DNA from: JAGVPT01 sp964642725
Lineage (GTDB): Bacteria; Bacteroidota; Ignavibacteria; UBA10030; UBA8401
Assembly (NCBI GenBank): GCA_964642725.1
Contig: CAZXQG010000008.1
Coordinates: forward strand, 29,719-93,718
DNA: 64,000 nt
Direction: 5' to 3'
This document shows positions 43,162 to 53,016 of this stretch, in pieces; position 1 is the stretch's first letter, and the number at the start of each line of letters is the position of its first letter. Below the pieces are notes generated by a model, which saw only the letters and a program-made list of their open reading frames with translations, did no database searches and was not told the origin of the DNA. Position numbers and translations under genes: made by a program.

Positions 43162-44081
43162 TCTGTTTGCTCGACTCCAAATTGTGTCAATCGCTGCCGA
43201 TATGTATTTAGAGTACGGGTTTGGTGGTCGTCGTACCAGACCGAGGATATGTGCGGCTTGCATTGAAAAAGGGAGTTGAATTTGTTCTCGTCGAGATGCG
43301 TATTTTTCTTTTTCCAATAGTTATGGGCGATATTCATCAGCTGGGTATCGATCGAAGCCAGCGGGAAAACGCTCAGCATAATTTCAGCGGCTTTTTGAAA
43401 AAGAGAGGGAGCATTCGAAAGAGTACGAACAGACGAGCTGATGACATTCCAGTTCGGCAAGTAATATTGTATCCAAGAGTTTTCCGACCGAAATTTACGA
43501 TAGGCGGTTTCGTTCCAAACAACCTGAGCTGTCGCAATTTCAACTGCGGTGAAAATATTCTTTGTGGAAATCAACAATCCGTTTTCAGCTACAAAGAGGT
43601 TGAAACAGAAGTACTTGATCGAATTTAAAAAAAATATCCGCCTCACAGCCGTCAAGATCATTTTAGGAATCCATAATCTGTTCGGCGACGTCACGATCAT
43701 GAAATCGACGTCGCTCGATACGCTTGCAATATTTTTTGATAACGAGCCCGTGATGAAGACGGCTCTGACAAATGGAATTTGTTTGAGGAACAGCGAAACC
43801 CATCGGGCTCTTTTCAGCATCTTCGCAGCGCGGCGTTCATTTTCAAGACGGGCCGTTACTATCTCCGGGGTTCGGTCTGAAAAAAAATAGTAATCGTTCT
43901 CGAACCGCAAGAGGCGGAATTTGACCAAACATTGGAGGGTTTCTTCCACGTGCTGAAGCGTAACGGAAGGGCGTTGAAGAAATGCGTGCACCTGGTACTT
44001 GGAGAGCGGGTACGAAAAAACGTCAAAGTATGCAAAAGTTCGCAAAACATCCTGTTGAAGAAGTGTCAACGTATGCTTCAT
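43158..44081 (-). CDS. Nucleotidyltransferase domain protein
   Basis: A 307-residue protein. An N-terminal winged-helix-like part (VLRTFAYFDVFSYPLS, then EETLQCLVKF) precedes a minimal nucleotidyltransferase fold: GSLSKN near residue 111 and the metal-binding DVDF near 125, the GSx10DxD pattern. A C-terminal helical region includes a hydrophobic stretch near 145-165. It is the first gene of the minus-strand run, and the radical SAM gene starts inside its stop codon. The NTP substrate and acceptor are unknown. Confidence 0.78.
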   Translation of the reverse strand: MKHTLTLLQQDVLRTFAYFDVFSYPLSKYQVHAFLQRPSVTLQHVEETLQCLVKFRLLRFENDYYFFSDRTPEIVTARLENERRAAKMLKRARWVSLFLKQIPFVRAVFITGSLSKNIASVSSDVDFMIVTSPNRLWIPKMILTAVRRIFFLNSIKYFCFNLFVAENGLLISTKNIFTAVEIATAQVVWNETAYRKFRSENSWIQYYLPNWNVISSSVRTLSNAPSLFQKAAEIMLSVFPLASIDTQLMNIAHNYWKKKNTHLDENKFNSLFQCKPHISSVWYDDHQTRTLNTYRQRLTQFGVEQTE

Positions 44082-44741
44082 TCTCTGCCGAACTTTAAGG
44101 ATTGATGAGCCGAGGCTTGCTTCTGAAGAGTTTATTGAAATTACGATTTACTCATTTATTTCTTTTTTTAAAACTCTGACGTTTCATAGATTGCGGAATC
44201 TTTCGCTTTTAACGGCTATCAAGAAAGATGTTCACTTTGTCACAAAGGGATGGGTTCGCCAGACGCACTCCGCTTGCTTGGCATGAGCCGTCGCGGCAGA
44301 GTCGAAGGGTTCCAGTGTGCCTGGCATCGTTCAGTTCGTTCGTCTATTCAGAATGCCCCGCTAGGGATTCGTGGAAGTCTGATCACAGCAGGGTTACATA
44401 ATCCGAATCAGCGTATCGTTCTGACGCTTGTGGAGTCGGATTTTTGGGAATTTGTGGCTTGGATGCCCCATATTCTTTTAACTATAACGAGATTTTTTCA
44501 AACATAATTCCATCCTTTTGTGATGACGGCAACAAATCGAGCAAAAGACGGATAGCTCATCAGTTTTTCGAAAACCGGTGATAAGCGTCTGACAAAGGTT
44601 TTCTCAGCGACTTGAAATTGTGGGAATTATTCGCTATGTAGCAATCCAACATTAGTGGAGCTCGGCGATTTTAGGTCAAATCATTGCAATTTCGGACTTT
44701 TTTGAAAATCATTCATTAGAGTATCACGTAAAGGATTTCAA
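44082..44741. other. Divergent intergenic region
   Basis: 660 bases between the minus-strand nucleotidyltransferase operon and the plus-strand tricorn-like gene; it must hold both promoters. An 85-residue plus-strand frame (44250-44507) exists but has no ribosome-binding site or recognisable domain. A small hairpin around TTTTTCGAAAAC lies near 44561-44580. No RNA gene recognised. Confidence 0.4.
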
Positions 44742-47700
44742 ATGAAACGGCTTCTGAATAACCTGACCATCTTTCTTATTCTTTTTGAATGTTCGTTCGC
44801 TGGAAATGAAGCCCGCTTCTTGAGGTACCCGGACATTTACAAAGATAAGATCGTTTTCACGTACGAAGGAGATCTTTGGTTGGCGACAATCAACGGCGGA
44901 GTAGCCCGCCGTATTACGAGCGACCCCGGAATCGAATATAGCGCGAAATTCTCTCCCGATGGAAAGTGGATAGCTTTTACCGGGAGTTACGACGGTACGT
45001 CCAATGTGTATGTTATTCCGTCGGAAGGGGGAGAGCCGGTTCGCGTAACCTATCAATCCGGCGACCCGCAGGTGGTGTGCTGGACGCCCGACGGTGAGCA
45101 GATCGTTTACCGGTCTTATGCGGAGAACTATATCGGGAGAGACCCGAATCTTTATTTTGTCAATAAAAACGGGTCAGCGCCGGAGCGATTTCCTATCGAC
45201 CGGGGGCGCCTCTGCAGTTTTTCGCCGGACGGGAAGAAAATGCTTTACCAGCGGAGAGGGAACGAAGAAAATTATTGGAAACGGTATAAAGGCGGTCAGT
45301 ATCCGGATATCTGGATGTATGATTTTACGACCGCCGCGTTTACACGCATGACCGACTATGTCGGGAAGAACTGCTATCCGATGTGGATTGGCGATGCGAT
45401 GTATTTTGTTTCCGACCGCACCAACGGTAACTCGAATATCTACAAACAAAACTTATCGACGAAAGAAGTCACCGAGATTACGCAGTTCAATGACGTCGAT
45501 GTGATGATGCCCTCCACCGACGGCCGGACAATAGTGTTTCTGCACGACGGATTCATTCATCTCCTCAATATTGCAAACGGGGAAGTAAAAAAAATTTCAG
45601 TTGAATGTGCCTCCGACCGATGGGCGCTGAGGTCGAAGCCGATAAACCCAAAGGACTATGTTCACAGCGTCGGTGTGTCCAACGACGGAAAGAAAATTGT
45701 TGTCGAAGCGCGAGGCGATCTTTTTGTTGTTCCATCAGAAAAAGGGGAGACAAAGAACCTTTCGAATTCTCCCGGCGAGCGTGAGAGATATCCGCAATTC
45801 TCGCCCGACGGAAAAACCGTGGCGTTCTTCTCAGATAAGAGTGGAGAATACCAGCTCTACACGCAAAGCGCTGCCGGCGGGGCATGGACGCAGTTAACGA
45901 CAACACTCGACCGCACGGAGTACCATTGCAAATGGTCTCCGGACGGGAAAAGGATTCTTTTCGGCAATAAGGATTTTGCAATTTTCGTTCTCAACGTTGC
46001 AACGAAGAAGCTGACAAAGATAGACGAATCACACCAGCTAAAAAACGATGAATTTTATTGGGAAGTCAGCGACTACAATTGGTCGCCTGACAGCAAATGG
46101 GTTTGCTACAGTATTGTTCAGTATAACCGAAACAGCCAGATCTATGTTTACAACGTCGATGAAGAAAAAAAATACGCAGTAACCGATGATTTCTTCGATA
46201 ATCTCTATCCCTGTTTTGATCAAAACGGCGATTATCTTTATTTTGTCTCAAGCCGGAATTTTGATATCCTTATGGATTTTTATGAGGATGACCACACCAT
46301 TCGCACCCCCCAAACGGTTATGGCTGTCCAATTGAAAAATGGCGAGAAGCCTCCTTTCGTTGAGTCTGATAACAGTGAGGGCAAGAAGAAAGACTCTGGA
46401 AACGTGCGAATCGATGTTGACGGTCTTCAGAAACGCACGTACCCGCTTCCCGTTGCTGCCGGAAATTACTTCTATCTTAAAGCGGGAAAAGGGAAGGTAG
46501 CATGGTGCGCCATCGATCACTTTACGGAAGACGAGTACGAAGAGATTTTCAAACCGAACGGTGCATCGAAATGGCAGCTTATGATGTACGATATGACAGC
46601 GAAGAAGGATGCGCTGCTCACTGACAAAATCAGCGATTTTGACCTGTCTGTCAACGGCGAACAGATGATCATCCAAAAAGAGAACGATGTTTTCGTGACG
46701 ACATTCGATAAGGCATTTTCTTCGGCAAGTGCAGGGGAGAAAGTGAGCCTTGGCGGAATGGTCTACACGGTGAATTACGTGCAGGAATGGAATCAGATAT
46801 TCAACGACTGCTGGCGATGGTACCGGGATTTCTTCTACGATCCCAACATGTACGGGCACGACTGGAAAGCCATCGGCGAAAAATACCGGGCGTACATTCC
46901 GGATCTCAGTTCGCGCGGACAGCTGAACTGGGTGATGCAGCAAATGGTGGGAGAGCTTTGCGTCTCGCATACGTACATCGGCGGCGGCGATACCGGACCT
47001 GCTTCAACAAGCTCACCCGTGCTCTATACAGGCTGGCTTGGCGCAGACCTGGTTGCGGATAAAAAATCCGGCTGTTACAAGTTTGATAAAATCTACGGCC
47101 CAACGGAATACAATGCAAGTATCACAGCCCCGCTCTCTCGTTCCGACTTCGATATTCATGAAGGATATTACTTGTTGGCCATCAACGGCAAGGAGATTAA
47201 AGTCCCGGACGACTACAACAAATCTCTTCAGGTGAGCAGCGGCGAGAAAGTAAGCATCACGGTAAATTCCAAACCGACCATGCAGGGATCAAAAGTGTAT
47301 GAGGTTGAGCCGATCCGCAACGATAATAATCTCCGTTACGCACGCTGGCTCGCTGACAACATCAACAAAGTCTCGGCGGAAACGAACGGAAAAGTCGGTT
47401 ACATGCATATTAACGCCATGGGAGCCGGTGGGATAGGAGAATTCGACAAATTCTGGCGCGCATTCCGCTATAAAGATGCCATTATTATTGATGTGCGGCG
47501 GAACAGCGGGGGATGGACCGAATATTTTCTTATTGATAAACTCGAAAGAAAGGGAACCGCACAGAGTGCTTTGCACGGCATGCTTCCGCTGCGCTATCCC
47601 GGCAGTACTTCAGCCGGGAATTATGTCGTCGTGTCCAACGAAGACAACGGGTCCGACGGCGAAGCCTTTCTCGAAAGCTTCAAAGCGAGAAAGCTTGGGA

Positions 47701-47987
47701 CGATTGTGGGGGTCACATCGTGGGGCGGGCTTGTGGGAATTCAGAACACACAAACTACGATTGACAACGGAAAAGTGGAACAATCGAACACCGGTTTTTA
47801 TGGGGAGAGCGGCGAATGGCTTATCGAGAATCACGGCGGCGACCCGGACATCTGGGTCGACAACGACCCGGCAAGCGTGATGTCTGGGAAGGACCTGCAG
47901 CTTGAAAAAGCGATCGAAGTAGCATTGCAGAAAGCCGCGGAAAGACCGTTCAAATTTCCGCCGGTGCCGCCGTTTAAGAAGCCGTAA
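44742..47987 (+). CDS. Tricorn protease homologue (S41 family, exported)
   Basis: A 1081-residue protease that degrades peptides downstream of other proteases. An N-terminal signal-like stretch (LLNNLTIFLILFECSFA) precedes two beta-propellers with TolB-like repeats (SPDGKWIAF, SPDGKKMLY, SPDGKTVAF, SPDGKRILF). These are followed by a linker, a PDZ domain near residues 810-870 and the C-terminal peptidase fold. The active site is His in CVSHTYIGGGD near residue 742 and the nucleophile Ser in NGSDGEAF near 969-970, with the later Glu in IENHGGDPDI. The signal suggests a periplasmic location, as in many FCB homologues. Cytoplasmic tricorn lacks it. Confidence 0.9.
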   Translation: MKRLLNNLTIFLILFECSFAGNEARFLRYPDIYKDKIVFTYEGDLWLATINGGVARRITSDPGIEYSAKFSPDGKWIAFTGSYDGTSNVYVIPSEGGEPVRVTYQSGDPQVVCWTPDGEQIVYRSYAENYIGRDPNLYFVNKNGSAPERFPIDRGRLCSFSPDGKKMLYQRRGNEENYWKRYKGGQYPDIWMYDFTTAAFTRMTDYVGKNCYPMWIGDAMYFVSDRTNGNSNIYKQNLSTKEVTEITQFNDVDVMMPSTDGRTIVFLHDGFIHLLNIANGEVKKISVECASDRWALRSKPINPKDYVHSVGVSNDGKKIVVEARGDLFVVPSEKGETKNLSNSPGERERYPQFSPDGKTVAFFSDKSGEYQLYTQSAAGGAWTQLTTTLDRTEYHCKWSPDGKRILFGNKDFAIFVLNVATKKLTKIDESHQLKNDEFYWEVSDYNWSPDSKWVCYSIVQYNRNSQIYVYNVDEEKKYAVTDDFFDNLYPCFDQNGDYLYFVSSRNFDILMDFYEDDHTIRTPQTVMAVQLKNGEKPPFVESDNSEGKKKDSGNVRIDVDGLQKRTYPLPVAAGNYFYLKAGKGKVAWCAIDHFTEDEYEEIFKPNGASKWQLMMYDMTAKKDALLTDKISDFDLSVNGEQMIIQKENDVFVTTFDKAFSSASAGEKVSLGGMVYTVNYVQEWNQIFNDCWRWYRDFFYDPNMYGHDWKAIGEKYRAYIPDLSSRGQLNWVMQQMVGELCVSHTYIGGGDTGPASTSSPVLYTGWLGADLVADKKSGCYKFDKIYGPTEYNASITAPLSRSDFDIHEGYYLLAINGKEIKVPDDYNKSLQVSSGEKVSITVNSKPTMQGSKVYEVEPIRNDNNLRYARWLADNINKVSAETNGKVGYMHINAMGAGGIGEFDKFWRAFRYKDAIIIDVRRNSGGWTEYFLIDKLERKGTAQSALHGMLPLRYPGSTSAGNYVVVSNEDNGSDGEAFLESFKARKLGTIVGVTSWGGLVGIQNTQTTIDNGKVEQSNTGFYGESGEWLIENHGGDPDIWVDNDPASVMSGKDLQLEKAIEVALQKAAERPFKFPPVPPFKKP

Positions 47988-48057
47988 CATAGACCGGTCA
48001 ATTGACGAACCTTGATTTCGATGAGCCTGTGCTGCGATGTCACAATAGGAGAATACA

Positions 48058-48411
48058 ATGAAGACCATTCTTATCGTCGATGACGATCCTGACATGCGAA
48101 AATTAGCGACCATTATTCTCACCAGGGAAGGGTATGAGATCATCCAAGCGGAAGATGGTTCCGTTGCGCTCGATCTCGCAAAGGCGAAGATGCCGGACCT
48201 TATTATCAGCGATGTGATGATGGAAAATGTTAACGGCTTTATGCTCTACGAACTTTTGCAGGATGACCCGGTTACGGAAAACATCCCGATGATTTTTGTT
48301 ACCGGAGAGGCGCAAAGAGCCGGAGCGTGGGATTCAAACCCAAACGTGCTGTATCTTGAGAAGCCTATTGTTATGCAGCAACTGATCGACGCGGTAAATA
48401 AGGTGATGTGA
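48058..48411 (+). CDS. Single-domain response regulator receiver
   Basis: A 117-residue stand-alone CheY-like domain. Acidic pocket VDDDPDM near residues 8-14, phosphoacceptor Asp in PDLIISDVMM near residue 52, the conserved Thr in IFVTGEA, and the Lys in YLEKPI. No output domain. It precedes an NtrC-type regulator by 197 bases on the same strand, but no histidine kinase is nearby, so its partner is unknown. Confidence 0.88.
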   Translation: MKTILIVDDDPDMRKLATIILTREGYEIIQAEDGSVALDLAKAKMPDLIISDVMMENVNGFMLYELLQDDPVTENIPMIFVTGEAQRAGAWDSNPNVLYLEKPIVMQQLIDAVNKVM

Positions 48412-48608
48412 AAATATATTGCCAGTGAACCTGGGAGAGGGTTCAGATAGAAAGCGGAATCAGCTGTGCTCGACTATTCTCCGCATGGCATTCTCTTTTC
48501 TGAAAAATACCGTTACCAATTTTTTTCTTTACCCCCTTCCGCTACGCTGAGCCTTATTATCCAACCGCTCACAACGGATGCCTTGATGAGAAAACTTAAA
48601 ATCTAGTC

Positions 48609-49970
48609 ATGGGAAAACACAGTACAACAGGTTCGATCCTTATTGTTGACGATGAAGAGGGCTTCCGCGAGATGCTGAGCACGATTCTCGCATCTCAGGG
48701 GTACACGGCGATTACGGCGACCAACGGTGTTGAAGCAATAAATGCCGTTCAGAATTCTTTTTTCGATTTAGTGTTGCTTGACGTAAAAATGCCGAACGTC
48801 GACGGCATTGAAGTCCTCCATTTTATCAGAGAGAACTACATCGACACGCAAGTGATCATGCTCACGGGTGTAGATGACGTGCGTATTGCAGTAGAGTGCA
48901 TGAGGCTGGGCGCTTTCCATTATCTCACCAAGCCGTACTCCGCCGATGAGCTGATCGCGCTGATGGCCCGCGCTTTGGAGCGGCGGCAGCTGCTTATCGA
49001 GAACAAAGTAATGAAATCAGAGCTGTCGCGGCTGGCGTTGTCGTCAAGCATTATCGGACAAAGCCCGGCGCTTGTTGCAGCGTTGGAGCTGGCGAGCAAA
49101 GTGGCGCCGACCGATTCCACTGTGCTTATTGAAGGAGCCAGCGGAACCGGCAAAGAATTATTTGCAAATTTTTTGTTTAAGAACAGCCCTCGTTCGGAAA
49201 AGCCGTTTGTTGTGCTTAATTGCGCCTCCATTCCCGACACGCTCATCGAGAGCGAACTGTTCGGCCATGAAAAAGGAGCGTTCACGGACGCGCATGCGAT
49301 GCGGCAAGGATTGGTCGAATTAGCAAACGGCGGGACGTTGTTTCTGGACGAGATTGGTGAAATCAGCGCCGTATTCCAGCCGAAACTGCTCCGGTTCATT
49401 CAAACCGGAGAATTCCGGCGCGTCGGGGGGAACAAAATATTGAAATCCGATGTCCGGATTATTTCGGCGACAAACCGGCGTCTTATCGATGATGCAAAAG
49501 AAGGACGCTTCCGCGAAGACCTGCTCTATCGTATCAACGTCATCACCCTTACGATTCCGTCGCTGCGCGACCGGCGCGAAGATATTCCGCTGCTGGCAAA
49601 CGAAATCGTCGCGCATAAATTAAAAACCCGGATTGCAAAAAAATTGCACCCGGATACCGTTCAAATGTTGGTAGAGTATCAGTGGCCGGGTAACGTGCGT
49701 GAGTTGGAGAACATTCTGGAAAGGGCTGCTATTCTTTCGACCGATGAGTATATCCGCCCGAAAGACCTTGCGCTCCCGCGAAATGTTTCAGCCGGAGCAG
49801 GATCCGGGAAAATTGGGAATGCCGTTTCGATACGGGAAGTTGAGCACGAGCATATTTCAGGAGTACTTCATCACACCGGATGGGATAAAAACCTTGCAGC
49901 CAAAATCCTCGGCATCAGCCTAAAAACATTGTACACGAAGATTCAGCAGTACAATATTTTAAAAAAATAG
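48609..49970 (+). CDS. Sigma-54-dependent response regulator (NtrC family)
   Basis: A 453-residue activator of sigma-54 RNA polymerase. The receiver domain comes first (VDDEEGFREM, phosphoacceptor in LVLLDVKMP). Then comes the AAA+ domain with Walker A GASGTGKE near residue 176, the sigma-54 contact loop GAFTDA near 223 (canonical GAFTGA) and Walker B GGTLFLDEIGE. A C-terminal Fis-type HTH ends LGISLKTLYTKIQQYNI. Its cognate kinase is not in the window. Confidence 0.9.
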   Translation: MGKHSTTGSILIVDDEEGFREMLSTILASQGYTAITATNGVEAINAVQNSFFDLVLLDVKMPNVDGIEVLHFIRENYIDTQVIMLTGVDDVRIAVECMRLGAFHYLTKPYSADELIALMARALERRQLLIENKVMKSELSRLALSSSIIGQSPALVAALELASKVAPTDSTVLIEGASGTGKELFANFLFKNSPRSEKPFVVLNCASIPDTLIESELFGHEKGAFTDAHAMRQGLVELANGGTLFLDEIGEISAVFQPKLLRFIQTGEFRRVGGNKILKSDVRIISATNRRLIDDAKEGRFREDLLYRINVITLTIPSLRDRREDIPLLANEIVAHKLKTRIAKKLHPDTVQMLVEYQWPGNVRELENILERAAILSTDEYIRPKDLALPRNVSAGAGSGKIGNAVSIREVEHEHISGVLHHTGWDKNLAAKILGISLKTLYTKIQQYNILKK

Positions 49971-50023
49971 ATTTAATAAAACCCGCCGCATCATGCCTTC
50001 ATCGCTTTCTATTCCATTGGATC

Positions 50024-52441
50024 TTAATATTTATAGGCTTCTCTGAAATGGAAGATCGGAAATTTTGAGGATGCCCGGCGCGTGTAATACCCGGTTTGCG
50101 TAAAGGGGTAAATGAGGGGAGCATCATTTCCATCGTAGTACGTCACCGCAATCACATTATTCTGCTGGACAAATGTCGACCATATAATGGGAAATGCCTT
50201 TGTTACCGTTGAATCGATGTCGTACGTGAAATCGACTCTCTTAAGATCTGACGCTGAAAACTGAATAGACTGCGCCGTGGTAATCCCTGAATCCAATTCA
50301 ACGTCGAATGTATAAGATTTCACGTTACCAAACTGGACATTGACAGCATACCCGAACGAATAATTGCTGCTGACATCTGAAAAATACATTTTCTGAACGA
50401 GCGACGCCGTTTGAATTTTTCCTCCTCCTAGTAACACTTCGCTGATCCCCGACGGTGTGTGCATCAATGCTTCGACGTAACTGCAGGAAGAATTTGTTCC
50501 AACCGGAATCAATGCTTGCCCTTTTTCATCAATCGGCGATATGGTGACAGCGTGATTCGCTTGTTCCCTGTCAATTGAGACCACAAGGTTATCCCGTGTA
50601 TTCAGGCTTTCTTTAACGACGTACGCGGAGCCCGAAAATGCCGTAACGATATCGTACGTTCCAGCAGGAACGACTGCTGTAAGGAATGAATTTGTAGGAT
50701 TGAAGTAGTATGAACTGTTTTTCCGGTCATGGATGACGACTTGGAACGGCGTTTCGCTGAACGATACCTGGAATACCGATCCCTTAAAGAACATATACGG
50801 AATATTGATCGTATCAGTGTTTGAGATTGCGATGATGTTCCCGCCGTATCCTTGGGGAAGGACGGTGTTGTCGGGGAGCAAAGAATTATCAATGCGTACG
50901 CCAAGAACAACACTCTTGGTCTCATTTGAAAAAAGAGTTACGGCCGAGGGAAAGAATTGAAGATTGATTCCGCCGTATGGAGAAATATTTTTGAACGTGT
51001 AGGTTTTTGACGACGGCGACACGTTAGTGAATGCCACCGAATCTGTTTGCGTCCATTCCTCCGTTGAAGCATTGTCGAAACCAAAGCTGATCGTTGCGGG
51101 TGTTGCAAACGATTCCAAACTGCCAATTCTGGATGTATCGATTTTTCCTTTGCCTTGCGAGAAAATCGGCAGACGCAGATCCGCCGTCATTGCAATGGTT
51201 GCATCCCTTATTTCAGGAGCGCTCCACTCCGGGTGCAATTGCCGTACATTTGCCGCCACCGCTGTTACATACGGGGCGGCCATCGAGGTCCCGCTCATTG
51301 TGATGTAGCCGCCGTTCATCTTTGCCGAAAGGATATCCACTCCCGGTGCGACGACGTCGGGTTTAATGCCATAAATTTTATTTGATGGTCCTTTCGAGCT
51401 GAACGCGGCGATTGAATTTTGTGAATCGATCGCTCCAACAGTCAAAGCTTCGCGGGCGGCTCCCGGAGAAGAGATCGTACCATAATCGCCGTCGTTGCCC
51501 GCTGCTACTACGACTACGATGCCCGCTTCAACCGCCCGGTCGACTGCTTGTGAGAGAATATCGTCAGGGTCGCCGTCCGAAGTTCCCAAACTGAGATTGA
51601 TAATATCGACGCTGTCTTGCATCGCTTGCTCTATCGCAGCAATAACCGTCGAGGTGTTTCCGTTGCCCGAGGCGTCGAGTACTTTGTAGGCGAATAATCG
51701 AACACCGGGGGCAATGCTTTTCAGCGATGCGGAATTTCCGGCGATGATCCCTGCAACGTGGGTCCCATGTCCGTTGTCGTCGAGAGGATCGGGCTTGTTG
51801 TTCACAAAATCATAACCGCCGGCAACTTTGAAACCCGGGCCAAATCCCCCGCCCAACGCTTCATGCAAATAATCAACTCCCGTGTCAATCAGCCCTACCT
51901 TTACCCCTTTCCCGGTTGTAACAGATGCATCCGATTGAACCGCGGTGGCGTCAGGTTTGACCGAAGAAGAGACAGGAAACGCCGCTACTGGTTTATCCTC
52001 ATAAATACGTTTTACTTCCGGCAGGGCGGCAATTTGACCGATCCCGGATCTGGTCGTGCTGAGAGAGATCCCGTTTAAAACCTTTGAGTATTGATGAAGG
52101 ATTTTTGCAGCGGGTGAAGTCGAGAGAATCCTGTTGACAAATATACTTCGCTGCTGGGATGCGGCAGTTGTATTGCTCCTGGATGTCCCCTGTGTATGGA
52201 GCACTGCCGGCGTAGTAAGCTCGACGATCACGTTCACTTTTTGGTTTTCATCCACGCTCATTGCTGAGAGGACTTTCCCCCCCTGAATAACCTGACGCAG
52301 CAAAGTGTTTGGTGAAAATGTTTGAAGACTGTCTTTTGCGCCGAATTTTTTTACCACCAGGGTTTGCCCGGACGCCGGGAAGCAAAAAACAGCGATGAGA
52401 ATAACAATTCCGTTGATGATAACCGTTCTATTCATTCTCAT
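50024..52441 (-). CDS. Secreted subtilisin-like serine protease (S8)
   Basis: An 805-residue exported protease. It has a signal peptide (IINGIVILIAVFCFPASGQ) and an I9-like propeptide, then the S8 domain: Asp in GLIDTGVD near residue 185, His in NGHGTHVAG near 227, and Ser in GTSMAAPY near 385. The remaining 400 residues form beta-rich domains with no recognisable C-terminal sorting domain. Start at 52441: its ATG overlaps the stop of the preceding sorting-domain gene (ATGA), so the two are coupled. Longer in-frame reading would overlap that gene by 120 bases. Confidence 0.9.
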   Translation of the reverse strand: MRMNRTVIINGIVILIAVFCFPASGQTLVVKKFGAKDSLQTFSPNTLLRQVIQGGKVLSAMSVDENQKVNVIVELTTPAVLHTQGTSRSNTTAASQQRSIFVNRILSTSPAAKILHQYSKVLNGISLSTTRSGIGQIAALPEVKRIYEDKPVAAFPVSSSVKPDATAVQSDASVTTGKGVKVGLIDTGVDYLHEALGGGFGPGFKVAGGYDFVNNKPDPLDDNGHGTHVAGIIAGNSASLKSIAPGVRLFAYKVLDASGNGNTSTVIAAIEQAMQDSVDIINLSLGTSDGDPDDILSQAVDRAVEAGIVVVVAAGNDGDYGTISSPGAAREALTVGAIDSQNSIAAFSSKGPSNKIYGIKPDVVAPGVDILSAKMNGGYITMSGTSMAAPYVTAVAANVRQLHPEWSAPEIRDATIAMTADLRLPIFSQGKGKIDTSRIGSLESFATPATISFGFDNASTEEWTQTDSVAFTNVSPSSKTYTFKNISPYGGINLQFFPSAVTLFSNETKSVVLGVRIDNSLLPDNTVLPQGYGGNIIAISNTDTINIPYMFFKGSVFQVSFSETPFQVVIHDRKNSSYYFNPTNSFLTAVVPAGTYDIVTAFSGSAYVVKESLNTRDNLVVSIDREQANHAVTISPIDEKGQALIPVGTNSSCSYVEALMHTPSGISEVLLGGGKIQTASLVQKMYFSDVSSNYSFGYAVNVQFGNVKSYTFDVELDSGITTAQSIQFSASDLKRVDFTYDIDSTVTKAFPIIWSTFVQQNNVIAVTYYDGNDAPLIYPFTQTGYYTRRASSKFPIFHFREAYKY

Positions 52442-53016
52442 TTGACCAACGCCATTCTTTTTGTTTCGACGGTTGTACTTCCGTCGTCGGCAGTCGCAAG
52501 CAATCGGCAAAAGTACGTTCCGGATGCTGCCCGTGCGCCGTTGCCCGTGGTTCCGTTCCACTTCACATCGTAGCTCCCTGCTTCTTTGCTGTCATTCACC
52601 AGTGTCGTTACTTCTTTTCCAGTCACATCGAACAAAGCTACGGAAACTTTTGCTCTCTTTCCAACATTGAAACGAATCGTAGTCGACGGGTTGAACGGGT
52701 TCGGATAATTCTGATCGAGAGAAAAGTCTTTTGCATTACTTACATTTGAATTTTTAACTGCGGACACTGCAGTGCCAACTCCTGCAATTTCAAAAACTGA
52801 ATCGAATATGCGGCTAACGGGGGAATTGAAAGCAAACATATTGTACTCGTTCAGAACTTTGTTGCTGTCAATTTCAAAAAACTTGCTTTGAGCGACTTTA
52901 TCCGTTGATTTCGCTGAAATGAGGTCGAAGGTCTGACCGTTGGAGACTGTGAAAACAAAAAGAAGCGCGAGGAGTATTCTCTTCGCCAAGTTCAATTCTT
53001 TTTTTGTTGTTTTCAC
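52438..53016 (-). CDS. Small exported protein with Por/T9SS sorting domain
   Basis: A 192-residue protein. The signal peptide ends near TVSNGQ, a short linker of about 80 residues follows, then a type A sorting domain from DQNYPNPFNPSTTI to the C-terminus (GTYFCRLLATADDG...KRMALVK). No catalytic domain. It shares a four-base overlap with the subtilase gene, which itself lacks a sorting domain, so the small protein may carry or localise the protease. That is inference. Confidence 0.8.
   Translation of the reverse strand: MKTTKKELNLAKRILLALLFVFTVSNGQTFDLISAKSTDKVAQSKFFEIDSNKVLNEYNMFAFNSPVSRIFDSVFEIAGVGTAVSAVKNSNVSNAKDFSLDQNYPNPFNPSTTIRFNVGKRAKVSVALFDVTGKEVTTLVNDSKEAGSYDVKWNGTTGNGARAASGTYFCRLLATADDGSTTVETKRMALVK

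Noticed and set aside
44250..44507. An 85-residue plus-strand frame in the divergent gap
   Set aside because: No ribosome-binding site, no domain, odd composition; not annotated as a gene.
46248..46970. A 240-residue minus-strand frame inside the tricorn-like gene
   Set aside because: Antisense shadow with no motif; the sense frame is continuous over 1081 codons.
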